Part shown: in pieces, positions 52,591-64,000 of the stretch
How positions within the stretch are numbered: the first letter of the stretch is position 1
Layout: each line of letters begins with the position of its first letter
NCBI RefSeq assembly: GCF_016808095.1
Contig: NC_068973.1
Location: 14,938,501-15,002,500 of the forward strand
Direction: 5' to 3'
Source of the DNA: Vigna angularis
Lineage: Eukaryota > Streptophyta > Magnoliopsida > Fabales > Fabaceae
Length of the DNA: 64,000 nt
The notes under the pieces: model-generated
What the model was told of the DNA's origin: nothing
The model's input: the letters and a program-made list of their open reading frames with translations, nothing else
Database searches by the model: none
Made by a program: the position numbers and the translations under genes

Positions 52591-53949
52591 CTTTTATAAA
52601 ATCAGCCCTATTGAATTAGCGTACGTCCAACTTCATATTTTCTACGTTCGGTCATTGACTGGAAGTGGATTTCCAGATTGAGAAGTCTTATAGACGTTCC
52701 CTTGAAGTCTTGAAACGTTCGCGTCTGATGTATTCGGCCTAGGGCCTCTACACTTAAATTATTCCTGGAATATTCACGAGCGTCAGTTCCTTAAACTGAT
52801 TCTCAGGGTAAACAACGTTCGTCCAATGAACAGTGTATTATGCAGTTATTCCCGTACGTCATTGAAATTCTGCCGTTCGTACTCTAATGCGATCGAGCGT
52901 CTCTTTGTCTCACTTACAGCGTTCGTGCTCGGTCTTTGCGGAGAGAACGTTTGGTTCTGGTGATTTTCTTATGAATGATGAAAATGATTATGGAATGATA
53001 TATGATGAATGATGAACAGTATATGGGAGGAAATGAACGTATGAATGTATGATGAATAGTGAATGATGAACAGTATATGAGAATTTGTAAAGTATAACCG
53101 TGGCCAGACTTAGCGGACGATCCAATCCTGATGTTCCGTGAGTACACGTCCTCACATAGAGGGGGTATGTCATGCGTGGGAACGGCAGGAGGTCCTCGTT
53201 ACATAACTGTAATTTGGACGGAACGAACTAACCTCGGGTGGCAGCTGATGAGAATGCCAGTTACCACACCACCCGGGTGCGCGATCGTCGTAGCTACACG
53301 GGAATTCATACAGTCCGGATAGTCAGTGGTGTTGAGTTCTATTTCGTACGTGCGTTAAAATATATTGATGTGTGATGAATGCGTACGTTGATATGTATGT
53401 GTAAAATGAACTATTTGCTGGAATTTATATGTTGATGCATGAGTTAGATTACATAAGCTTACCCTGCGTTTTTCCTTGTCTTGTCTCGTCATGTACGTCC
53501 GTCTTGTCATTGCAATGATCATCCGTGTGGATGTGAGCAGAGGGAGACGAGCGTTTGGAAGAGGCGCTGAACGAAGAGAACCTGGTTGATGTGGAAGTGA
53601 AGACCGAGCAATGAGACGCTCGGCTAGTAGTGTAGTTGTTGAACTGAGTGGTCGTTCGACCTACTCATTCGTTTTCTTTTAAGTTTGATCGTTCGGTATT
53701 TTTACCATGTAAACCGTTCGGTCAGGTTTTTATTTGTGCGTTCGACTTCATTTGTAACTCTTATTGTAAGACGTGCGGCTTGGCGCGTTCGTTCGTTATG
53801 TTGTAACTGTACTCAAGGACGTTCGTCCTTGAGCGCTCGTTCGTTTCCAAAATTTTAAATTCTTAGTGGAAAAACTGTTTTGGATTATTGTTAAATGTGA
53901 TTTTTCTGAATATATAATTTTGGCTGTATTTTTGAGATGTCACAGTCTT

Positions 53950-55555
53950 CGTTACCAAACAACATTAAATATTTAATGATGTAAAAAATCACATTATTAC
54001 GTGTGTGTTTTCATACGCTGTCACATAGAAACATACATGAATTTTGGAGTTTGGGATCAAATTGTATTATGAATAAAATCCAATTTTATATCATAATTTA
54101 TAACTAAAATTATATTTAATCTTTTTAAATTTATAACCGTTTGTAACAATTTTTTTAATTCTTATTTTTAATTATATTTACTTTTACACTGAAAATGTAA
54201 AATATTAATCAATATAATCATGATAATAAAAAGTATATTTAATAATTATTTTAGTAGGTAATTTAATTAAGCTATATAGTTATTATTTGATATATATATA
54301 TATATATATCAAATATGTTTAATTGCTTGGCAAACACAATTTAAAGTTATAAGTATTATGTGCGAAGAGATACACTCACCATTATCACTATAGGACCATT
54401 TCATGAAAGATGGTAATGAAGTTGTTGTTATAAGTTGTATTTGTTACGTAAGTTTGTTACATTACATTGTATTTATCTAAGTTATAAGTTATGAGTTCCA
54501 AGAATTCTTAATTAATTTTAGACATTACATTATTATGCTTTAAACGCAACAAATGAATAGAATGTTTAAAAAGGTGATATACTATAACAAATATGCTATA
54601 GAAAATTTGTTTGTTTGATCAATTGTAACTTATAACTGATTAAAAAAAATTAATTTTTTAAATAATTTATCGTTATATTTGTTGAAATCTTAAAATGAAT
54701 TATATATATATATATATATTTCAATATGAGAAGTAATACTTTTTATATCTCTAAATCTAAATTGGTTTTCCAATTAATGTGAAAAGCTGTTCTTAAAAGT
54801 TCCTGTTTTCTACCAGTACATTCGCATCACATACTGTCAAAAAAACAAATAAAACATACTTAACTGATTTGATAAAAAAATATATACTTACTTTTACCAT
54901 ATACAGATTATTGTGTCTAAAATTCAATTACAAAGTATCAAAATCATGATTTTTTTATAAAGATATCCATTTTAAATTTGAAAAAAACAATAATTAAGTC
55001 TTCCTACTCCTATTAAATATAATTTTTCAATCTTTCTTCCTTCACTCTTTGCCCGCGTCATTCTCAAAATAAACCGTTGATAGTTTAAAATTATTTCAAT
55101 TATTGGTCATGAAGAAAGTAGGTATTCACATTTTGTGCCAAAACTAACTGTTGCAGCATTAAAAAAGATAGTTAAATATATACGTAATAAATAGTTGTTT
55201 GTCCAAAAGAATGAAAAAAGGTGGTAGAAGCTTTTTCATCACTTTATGTGCATTAAGGACTTTGCTTCTTTTATAAACTCCTATGCATGAAAGTTCCTTG
55301 TCATGTTACTATTTTGTTCCTTTCTTGCCTCTTACTTTTCCTTCTCCACCATTGATTTTTTGCTTTTATTAGCCTTGCCTTGTGCAACTCTATGAAACTA
55401 AAAACATGTGCTAATACTATAAACATTAATTTATTTTTCAACTCTACTGTAGCACAATAATTGCCTATGCAAGTACTTACTTATTATATACAATAATATT
55501 CCTATCATGAATTATATTATAATATTATGTATGGTGGATATTAATTAATGTTTTA
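53950..55555. other. AT-rich intergenic, no gene recognised
   Basis: Contains short TA microsatellites near 54292 and 54700. No exon-like sequence was seen on either strand. Confidence 0.55.
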
Positions 55556-56443
55556 GGGTGTTGCTCCCTCCACCACCCCAAGTGCTTCTACATCTCTCCA
55601 CTATTTTCTTTTATTCCAAAAATACTCTACACCTCCCCACTATTTTCTTTTATTCCAAAAATACCCTACACTTCCCTTCTATTCTCAACAATCTTTCTTT
55701 TTCTCTCTCTGCATTAATGGAGCATTCATATGACTTAGATTTAAACTTGTGATATATTGTAAAATATAAAATTCAGAGGAAACTTCAATATCAGTGCTTC
55801 TACCACTTCCATTTTATAAACTTAAAAGTTAGATGCAAATACAAAATAATAAACATAATAATATTAATAGTAAATAATATATTATTATTATTATATACTA
55901 ACTTTATAATGACGAAAGAACTAAATAATTTCAAAATCTTTAACAAATAACTTTTCTTTTATATTTTAAGCATTTAATAATATTTTTATATTATTTATCT
56001 AATAAATTAAATACTTTATTCAAGTTATTTGAGTCAAACATGTTGGTAAAGTTAAAACATAATATGATGTTAAAAATTATAGATATTAAATGTAAAAAAA
56101 AACTCATATATATAAACATTTTTCTAGAAATTTAGAACAAAATTTTACCATTTATTAAGTAATATGAAGAAAAAAAATATATTGAACAGTGAAAATAAGA
56201 TTGAATCAAACTTATTTAAGGGAAAATGTAAATAAAATTTTGCAATATATCATAAGTTTAAATCTGAGTCATGAGAATGCTCCATTAATGTGGAGAGAAA
56301 GAGAAAGATGGTTGAATATAGTGAGAAGGTGTAGGGTATTTTTGGAATAAAAGAAAATAGTAGGGAGATGTAGAGTATTTTTAGAATAAAAAAAATAGTG
56401 GAGAAGTGCAGGAGCACTTGGGGTGGTGGAGGGAGCAACACCC
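55556..56443. mobile_element. Non-autonomous Mutator-like element (888 bp)
   Basis: A 9-bp target duplication AATGTTTTA lies at 55547-55555 and 56444-56452. Terminal inverted repeats of about 200 bp start GGGTGTTGCTCCCTCCACCA. The interior is AT-rich and non-coding. Long TIRs and a 9-bp duplication are the mark of Mutator-like elements. The small open frames in the arms are mirror images of each other and not genes. Confidence 0.88.
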
Positions 56444-56452
56444 AATGTTTTA

Positions 56453-57684
56453 TTATTAAAGATTTGTATTTCTATTAAGACATAATCACAACTCAAATCC
56501 CTCGTATTTATAATTAACTCTTTATTAAATTTTGTTTATATTGAATATTAAAAAAAATTAAATTATTAATTGAGTTTTTATAATTTAATTATTTTTCATA
56601 AACTATGTGATGACTGTTATTTATTTTCATTATTTTATTTATTTGTTTTTGTATATTAAGAAATGAGTTTATGTTGTTAATATAAAATGATATCCTAGTT
56701 AATGTAAAATAAAAATGTCTTTTATTTCTTTCATTAAAAATATGTTAGATAATGAGATCATCATATTATCATCTATAAGGAACAAAATATTGTTTCTATC
56801 ACCACAATTCATATCTCTTCATCATGTTTTCCAATCATAAATATTGATAAGATTGTTTACAATGCCTTCTAATTGCTTTCACAACATCGTTTAGGATTAT
56901 CAAGAAATTGCTTCCATCACCACCATTGAGGAAATTATTCTTGTTATTTAACATATTTTCAATGAGATCAATATAAATCATTCTTCATTTTAGACTAATC
57001 ACAATATTATTTTATAATAACAAAAACCTTATAGGATAGACCTAAAACTTAATCAAACCTTTTATTAATTAATAAACTATTTGTAACTATTGTAACTATT
57101 GCTAAATCTTTAAGATAAAACAATTATTTTATTACAAATAAAACCTGACCTCAGGTTATACCATTGGTTCACATTTACCTTGTAAGAATATCAACCGAAT
57201 TTTTGGCTTTCCTCGAGACACTCACAGTCCTCTCAACTTTAGAAAAAGATAAAGTTATTTAAATTCCATTATTCAATGATCCGATTAAAATTGAGAAATA
57301 ATCTTTACTATTAGACATGCTTCTTACCATCAATTTCAATTTTAATATTTTAACAATTGTCCTAAGCGCCCAGGTTAGTCTTAAATAGTAGTGCTTCTTT
57401 AAAAAGTACAACTTAATAAAGTAACTTTAAAATTGCCTTCATCCTCAAACTTGTCATCATGTGGAAATAAAGCATACAAAATTTCATTTAATGGTAAAAC
57501 AGAGACTAAGTTCGAAAAACAGGCCTAATAAAAAACTGCATTTTACTTGCATATAATAATACCAGGTAGAAAATCAGTGACTATACAGTGTCTTTTTCTG
57601 CATAAAATGAATACTATCATTTTTCCTTCTCATGACAGGAAAACGACATAAATTACACTTGTACACTCTACAACTCAACTAACC
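56453..57684. other. AT-rich intergenic, no gene recognised
   Basis: No clear coding motif or bordered repeat. The part near 57600 could hold a 3' untranslated region for the minus-strand ORF that follows. Confidence 0.5.
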
Positions 57685-57891
57685 CTAATCCTCATCAAAG
57701 CCCGCATCATTCATGTCCACGTCGCGATCGTCGTTGTCCTCAGCTTGTGCTTGATCATCAAAGGTTGCAGCAGTGTTAGGCTGCACGTCATTATCCACTG
57801 TACCAGTGGGTCCAATCAACTGAGATGGTTCGACCACCTTTTTTTGCATGGAGGCTAGACTGTCATCACTGAATTGTTGATCAGGACTCAT
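57685..57891 (-). CDS. Hypothetical ORF or last exon, not recognised
   Basis: 68 codons from ATG, acidic (VDNDVQPN, AQAEDNDDRDVDMNDAGFDED at the end), no domain I can name. The ATG is preceded on the minus strand by CTCTCCCCCTCAG, a good splice acceptor, so it may be the terminal exon of a larger gene whose other exons are not found upstream. Codon pattern and acidic tail look protein-like. It could equally be a relic. Confidence 0.35.
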   Translation of the reverse strand: MSPDQQFSDDSLASMQKKVVEPSQLIGPTGTVDNDVQPNTAATFDDQAQAEDNDDRDVDMNDAGFDED

Positions 57892-58379
57892 TGTCCTGAG
57901 GGGGAGAGGTTAAGTTCTCTGTATTCTTTCTGTTGATTGAAAGTGAATAAAAGAAACATTTCTTTGTCGGAGTGTGTGTTTGAAGAGTAAGGAGTGAGTT
58001 TTTCCTAGGTTCTTGGATAAAGAACCTAACAGGTAAGTTTTTATTGATGAAGAAAACATTTGTAGTTCAAAACTATAAAATGCAATGATTTTTTTCTTTT
58101 TCAATAAAAACTTACCACCACTTAATATTCAACCCTAAGGGGATGCTGACATTCTCCTGAAATGAATGAAGAGTCTTGATATAATGAGTGATATGAAGTT
58201 AGATGAAGAGGCTCCAAAATGTGTTCCTATCAAAACAATGATTCTATAAAGTTAATTATGCTGGTGAATGTGTTACTAGAACCTGTGAAGTAGGTTATAC
58301 TTGGCTTCTTTTTAGATTACTTTAGCTTCTAATCATCCTTCCTATTAAACTATAGGAAAGATTGAGATTGAAGTGAAAC
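57892..58379. other. Intergenic, no gene recognised
   Basis: Sequence between the hypothetical ORF and a Copia remnant. No coding motif seen. Confidence 0.45.
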
Positions 58380-58577
58380 TGTGTGTTTCTAATACAACCT
58401 AGATATTTTATTTATATTGAGAAAAAAGAATCATTACAATAAATAAAAGATTTTACATCCTCTAATAATAAAGATATGATATCTGAATAAATAAAAAGGT
58501 TTCCAATAATATGTATATATATAATCTATATATGTTTGATTATATAGGATTTGTGCCTTATTTCTATAATGATAACA
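58380..58577 (-). repeat. Probable 3' LTR of a Copia remnant
   Basis: On the minus strand a polypurine-like CTTGGAGGGGAA is followed by TGTTATCATTATAG at 58577. The other border at about 58380 (TGTGTGTTTC in plus orientation) is a guess. Confidence 0.45.
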
Positions 58578-59990
58578 TTCCCCTCCAAGTTGGAGCATAT
58601 AATCATATAGGCTTAGCTTTTTGCAAATATACTTGGCCTCTAAGAAACTTGGTAAATATGTTGACTAATTGTTCACTAGAATTGACAAACCTAATGGTGA
58701 TGTCTTAAGACTCTAATTCTTCTCTTATGAGACGACAATTTGTCTCAATATGTTTGTTCTATTGTGAAAGATAGTATTAGAGGCAATGTGTCTTGCTACC
58801 AAGTCTACACATATAAGGTGCATTTCAGAACTTTATTCTAATATAAGCTCACAAGGGACTAATGTCATTGACATGTAATATGCTTCTGCAGATTTATCAA
58901 AAAAATTTTGTTTCTCACTTTTCCACATGTTAAATCATTTCAATAAGAACACAATACCCTGAATTGTCACTTGGTGACCCTGCCTAATTGGTGTCAGGAT
59001 ACCCAACAATTTGAGTATTTCATATATCTTCAAAATGAGGGCTTGCCACGAGGCTTCTTAATATACTTTAGGATCCGAATGATCACATCTTGATAGGACC
59101 TTTACAGTTTATGTTAGGAAAAAAGAGATAAAAAACAGGACATAGGGTGAGGGAGGTTGTTAGTTGGTTAGACGGTTGGTTGTTAGGTGAGAAGGGTTGG
59201 TTATATAGGGGGGAGGTGTGTCTTAGGGGGACAGTTTTGGGTTTATTGTTGTAGTGACAGGATTATTACATCCTGGGTGAAGAGATGATTGCTCCCTTGG
59301 TTGCTTACGAACATAAGTCTTTGTTACCAGAATAATAAAACAGTTTGGTTCTTTGGTTTGTACTGCGTGTTGTGGGTTTGTTGAAGTGTGTATCTGTGTG
59401 GGTTCAGGGTTGTTGCTGCCAAGAATCCTATCACATCTCAATTGTCTTGACAAGGAGAGTTTAAAATTTGACTTACTAAGATCATTGTAAAAGCAATACC
59501 TGGAGAAGTCACAGTAGGTAATTTAGCATACCAACTGACCATTTGTACTGAGGATCAGAATATGGCTCTCCTTAGTTGGGTACAGGTTTGATACCTAAAT
59601 CCTTTGTTGTGTCCACAGGCGTAACATTTCTAGATTGTCGAAAGTAAATTTTCTGACATATGACCAAACCATGCGCATAGTGATTGCTTGAAACCACATA
59701 AGGACTTGTGTAGACACATACATATTAGATGACTTTTCCTAAGCAACAAATCCAAGAGTATGCCCCATGTAGACTTCAAAATCACCATGTGACATTTTTT
59801 ATGTCAAGTTGTAACAGAGTCCAAAGTGAATAACTGCAATGGAAAAGAGAAGTCTAATAGAACCTCCTCCTCTTTTTCCATATTCTGGAACCTTGTTTGC
59901 ATAATGCCATTTATGATTTGATGGCCTAGATCTCTGAAAAGCAGGTAGTTTGTCTTTGTGCACAAAAGGATCGATAATATGCTAAATTTA
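58578..59990 (-). pseudogene. Heavily decayed Copia RT/RNase H remnant
   Basis: Minus-strand translation in shifting frames still shows the RT thumb-like TPVDTTKDLGIKPVPN near 59600, ILKYIKK near 59080 and a YPDTNxAGSPSDN echo of the RNase H YSDADWAGSPSDR block near 58990. Stops are frequent. A separate LTR-like insertion splits it at 59112-59438. Confidence 0.6.
59112..59438 (+). repeat. Possible solo LTR or small insertion
   Basis: Starts TGTTAGGAAAAAAGAG and ends AATCCTATCACA, so the ends are imperfect inverted repeats (TGTTAGGA/TGTGATAGGA). It contains GGTTATATAGGGGGGAGG as a TATA-like box. It interrupts the Copia RNase H remnant. No matching target duplication was found, so borders and strand are uncertain. 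Confidence 0.35.
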
Positions 59991-60571
59991 ATATTGACAA
60001 ACGTGCATTATTCTTAATGCTTTTGATCAATAGATATCCATGCAATGTATGGTTGCTCGACATTGAGAACTATGCCTAACGTTTATTGGCACTTGAAGAT
60101 AATGAAGCTTCATCACTCTGCACTAGGACTGAAACTTTACATCATTTGTGGGGAAGGATCTCTGATCAATGAAATGATTTACCTTCATGTTCAGGCTTCA
60201 TATATCTTATAATTGGGTCATCTAGTCATATGATGTTATTAACTGAAAACACGTTTGTATCTAGATTTCAAGCCCAAAACATGTTCATCTGTCGTGGCTT
60301 TATTTATGATGTGTACCAACCACTGACGATATGGTGATCATTTTATACACCTTTTTTGGAATGATGTTCTTAAAGAAAATAAATTTTGAGCATAATAGAT
60401 ATTTATTGTATTTGGTTCACACCCTGGCAATTGCGACAGTATTTTAACTATTGAAGTGGTAGTCTAAGCATTACTTACAGGATTGCTGTTTCTATTACAA
60501 AAAAATCTGTATTATTAACACACTTCAAATGTAATTGGGTTGAATTTAAAGGTTGAAACTTTTATATGCAG
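59991..60571. other. Sequence before the helicase exons, no gene recognised
   Basis: The preceding exons of a SEN1/MAA3-type gene (Walker A region) would be expected here or further left, but none is seen. The end (TTTATATGCAG) is a splice acceptor. Confidence 0.5.
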
Positions 60572-63458
60572 ATGAAACAAAAACGTTCTAGTGCCAATAA
60601 ATCATCCACCAATAAGCAGAGTACTGCAGGATGTAATGATGACAGTATCCGAGCTGCAATTTTAGACGAGGCCACTATTGTATGTATTCCCACACTTTAT
60701 GTTGAATGCATAAGCAAAAGCAATCTGATTTTCATAGTATTTTCTGTCTTCTTGGCAGGTCTTCTCAACTCTCAGCTTTAGTGGTTCCCATGTTTTCAGT
60801 AAACTAAATCGTGGATTTGATGTTGTGATTATAGATGAAGCAGCACAGGCTGTAAGTGTCAAATCCTCTTAGTTGCTGAGTCACTTTTAATATTGCTTAT
60901 AATATAAACTAACTTGACAAAGTTTGATCTTAAGTTGCTGGGGTACCTCAAAATATTCCAGCAACTAATTTTTATTTATTTTTAATTGTAGTATGAAGAT
61001 GGAATAACCTTCATGAACCAATAATCCCTGAAACTTAAGCTATCATGTGAAGACATAAAAATGATTTTATGTTTTAAATCTTAGTATCTCTTACTTACCC
61101 ACACCGGAGTCCTTTTGGCTTGAGCTGTGAATAACGCAAAGACCCAGCTGTTTTGTGCTAGAGTATAACTTTTCATTAGAAAATAATAGGGGAGGAAAGG
61201 ATTGAACTCTAGACCTTATGGTCATAGAGACTGATAATATCCCATGAACCAACTATCAGGAAAGCTTAAGCTGAGGTAAAAAATAGAAATAATTTTAGAT
61301 TATATAGATAGAAATACCTTTAGATTATAATGAGTTTTCAAATATTTTTTGGCTGGAGTACAAATTTTTTTTTCCTCTTGGAGTAAATAAGCTACTGAGG
61401 ACTAAGTCTAAAGTATATCTGAAATCCCTAAAAGTCTTTGTCACTTGAGCGGGCCTCTTTTTCTTTAGCGAAGCTTTTCAGTGGGACAGTGTTCTGAAGA
61501 ATTTTCCTTGTTCTTGGGGTTCTACTTGTATCATAACTCATCCTCCAGCAAGCTAAAACATGCTCATTTTGGTGTAACACTTGGCTTATTTATTTTTATA
61601 AAAGAGCAAAACTAAAATGTATTTCGAGTACAAGGGATCCACCGTATCACAAAAGTAAATTTCAAAAAAATGGTAGTTTGACGAAGTTATCTAATAATTA
61701 TAAAAGGGGTGGAGATTAAAGGTAGAATTAATACAATTACAAACCACAGTAGTTAAGCTAGTGGAAGATTACGATGGGACTAGAATAGTTGAAGACCTCT
61801 AAGGCAGGGGATTAATCACTATATAGGGATGACACTGAGTGTCAAAGGAGAGAGCTGCTGTGGTTGGGAATAGGTTGTTGATATTTGAGAATTCAAAAGT
61901 TGAGGATAAAAGATAGGATTCCTAGATAAGGCAGTGGTAGCATTTTGAATTTGGTTTCTGTTGGGTAGTGAAGAAAGGGATTTCCTTGAAAAATGCAACA
62001 TTAAAGGAACTGAAGAATCAATTTGTAGGCGAGCAATAGGAACTTGGGTGTTATGGGCGCCTAAGTCCCACATCAAGCTGCAATATGGGATGCATGGGGA
62101 AGTATTCAAGTGTTTGCTTTTGCCCCTTTGATGGCTGACTTTTGAGAGTTGAGTTACTCAAATTCTTAGGTACTTGTCAATTGGCATCAGACCTAGTTCT
62201 TGGTGTCTCAAAAAGGGTTACCTACACAAAATTCTGACTACTAGGAACCCTGACCGATACAGGAGTTGAATGAAGTGTCACTGAGTTAAGTGTCATACAG
62301 ATAAAGTCATCAAGATGTCAACTCTCAGGAATGGCGCTTTATAGGAACTTGGGTAGTATATGGTGCCTATGTCTCACATTGAGCACTACGACTTGGTGGA
62401 GTATTTAACTGTTTGGTTCTTTTGAAAGTAGGTTTCCCAAGTACTTGGATACTTGTCATGGAGTAAATGTGGTCTCCCAAGTCAAGAACACCCAAGAAGA
62501 GAATTCGATGAGCAAGATAAATTTATCTTGGAGAAATATCATACATGAAACAAGTAGAACCAAATGCACAAGGAGGAACTTCGTAACAAGATTCTTTAGG
62601 AACCGTATTTATTTACTAAACTAGACTAATAACTTTAATCTTTTTTCCTAAGTTGCAATGAAAATGGTCAATCTTGGAAAGTTGAAAAGGTTTATTATTA
62701 TGTAGTTTCAGGCTGTATAACTTATTTTTGTAATGAGCAGATCTAAAACGTTGTTGCTTATTTTATTTCAACTCTTTATGACAGGTGGAGCCTGCAACTC
62801 TTGTTCCTTTAGCCAATCAATGCAAAAAAGTTTTTCTGGTACTTTACATCGCTTATCCTTGCATTACAGGAACGTACATGATTTTACTTTTTACTTATCG
62901 TAATATATGTGTGAACAATATTCTATATCATGTATAAAATATAAATTGAGAAAAAAAATGCATTTTGACAGCATGTGCGAAGAAAGAAAATCCATTATTC
63001 ATATTAACTCTTAATCAAAACAATGTGAAATGGTATACAGCAATGGGATTGATAATTCTTGTCTATTAATTATTAATGGTTAGACAAAGGCCTGGACAGT
63101 GGAAATATTTTATACAATTGTTGAACCCTTTTAAAAGCTTGTTGGGTTACAGACTTTTTAAGTAATTTTGACTAGTGTTGTCCTTATTGAGGCTACATTT
63201 TGTTGCAACATTTTTAAAGGTTGGTGATCCAGCTCAACTTCCAGCAACTGTAATTTCGGACATTGCTAAGAATCACGGGTAAACAATTAGTTTTGTGGTG
63301 ATTATGATTTTAATACATTAAACCATTTTTTTCTAACACATGAGTTTTTGGCTTTATTGTTTCATGAATTAAGATATGGCACAAGCTTATTTGAAAGATT
63401 GATGGAGGCTGGTTACCCGGTTAAAATGTTGAAGACCCAATATCGAATGCATCCTGAG
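60572..63458 (+). CDS. MAA3: SEN1/MAA3-type superfamily 1 RNA/DNA helicase, internal exons only (partial)
   Basis: Five exons with GT-AG borders and continuous frame: 60572-60679, 60759-60851, 62785-62838, 63220-63278, 63374-63458 (399 nt, 133 codons). Translation runs from MKQKRSSANKSSTNKQ and DDSIRAAILDEATI, through VFSTLSFSGSHVFSKLNRGF and Walker B DVVIIDEAAQA, then VEPATLVPLANQCKKVFL, VGDPAQLPATVISDIAKNHG (motif III) and KMLKTQYRMHPE (motif IV). These are diagnostic of the AAA_11/AAA_12 helicases related to yeast Sen1 and Arabidopsis MAGATAMA3, nuclear proteins of RNA processing. Walker A and the N-terminal exons are absent from this window. The downstream exons would lie past position 64000. 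The exons show no lesion, yet without a 5' end this may be a truncated duplicate. The symbol is a family-level guess. Confidence 0.8.
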
Positions 63459-64000
63459 GTTGGTGCATACTGTTAACATGTTCTGTATTAGCTAAGAATA
63501 TGACTAAAATACTGCTCGTAAGGTGTGGGCAATCTTTCCCCCTTTGAATTAGATTTTGGAGTTTACTTAGGCCATAATTCATTTCTAATACATGTTAAGC
63601 AGAATCTTGCAAAATTAATTTCTCTAACGTGGTCTTCGTGTGGCCAAATGAGTTCAATTGGTTCAGACCTAAGAATTGCCTCATATGCTGGGGAAATACC
63701 GGGGCCATGTTGGCTCTGTTGCTTAAGTGGTATTATAGTGGTGGGTTTTTTTATCAAAATTTAAGTGCAGTAGAATTATGGTTTTGAAGGAATGACATTT
63801 AATGATGCGTAATCAAAAAACTGAGCGAGGCAATATTTTAGATTGAAGAATATAAATGAGAAACAGTACAGGTTATTTTAAATTGAAGACTTACAATGGA
63901 ATATCTTGAGAATATTCCAGGCTACACTTCTACTGTTCCTAAACTATTTTTCGTAGCATTTGATCTTGATATATTCCACGTTACTAATAGGCCCACAACG
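63459..64000. other. Probable helicase intron running to the window edge
   Basis: Begins with the donor GTTGGT. The next expected exon (IRSFPS-EFY block) was not found up to 64000. The small open frame at 63525-63764 is not supported as a gene. Confidence 0.5.

Noticed and set aside
61819..62109. 96-codon minus-strand frame in the helicase intron
   Set aside because: No motif recognised; the surrounding sequence looks like a repeat with TAAGTCCCACAT segments but no borders could be set.
63525..63764. 79-codon frame after the last helicase exon seen
   Set aside because: Lies in an intron and does not match the next conserved helicase block.

Overview
The window is nuclear DNA of a flowering plant, a eudicot and by the look of its repeats probably a legume (inference, not proven). 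The evidence is spliced genes with GT-AG introns, AT-rich intergenic DNA, and a dense mix of Copia and Gypsy LTR retrotransposons, Mutator-like elements and a hAT-like element. No bacterial features, tRNA/rRNA genes or CRISPR arrays were seen.

Host genes. (1) 1425-5546, minus: complete 7-exon gene for the 20S proteasome subunit beta-5 (272 aa). (2) 20636-37653, minus: complete 17-exon gene for plastid ribonuclease J (868 aa), about 17 kb long because intron 3 holds a Copia element and intron 12 holds a 5-kb nested repeat. (3) 49697-50058, minus: small two-exon GRF zinc-finger gene lying among transposon sequences. (4) 60572-63458, plus: five exons from the middle of a SEN1/MAA3-type helicase gene; the 5' exons are absent and the 3' part would lie beyond the window. 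Fragments of a PAK1IP1-like WD40 gene (38100) and a DUF789 gene (39210) are also present.

Mobile DNA. 6711-20018 is an old minus-strand Copia element carrying two later insertions: a young plus-strand Copia with identical 469-bp LTRs (9665-15169, target duplication TGGTT) and a 3.36-kb solo LTR (15485-18844). In RNase J intron 12 a plus-strand Copia remnant has lost most of integrase, RT and RNase H. In their place it carries 5' coding fragments of two host genes, a purple acid phosphatase and a UAP56-type DEAD-box helicase. It ends in a near-palindromic LTR-like segment that was itself hit by a young Mutator-like element with a 42-bp minisatellite. 33085-36608 is a complete but integrase-deleted Copia. 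From 40.1 to 54 kb lie a Gypsy 3' end with its LTR, an Athila-like LTR disrupted by a hAT-like and a Mutator-like insertion, and a solo LTR (50780-53944, target duplication GTCTT) with a long CT microsatellite. 55556-56443 is a Mutator-like element with a 9-bp target duplication.

The host genes have no evident functional link; the dominant theme is layered transposition, including gene capture. All calls come from reading the sequence; no database search was run.
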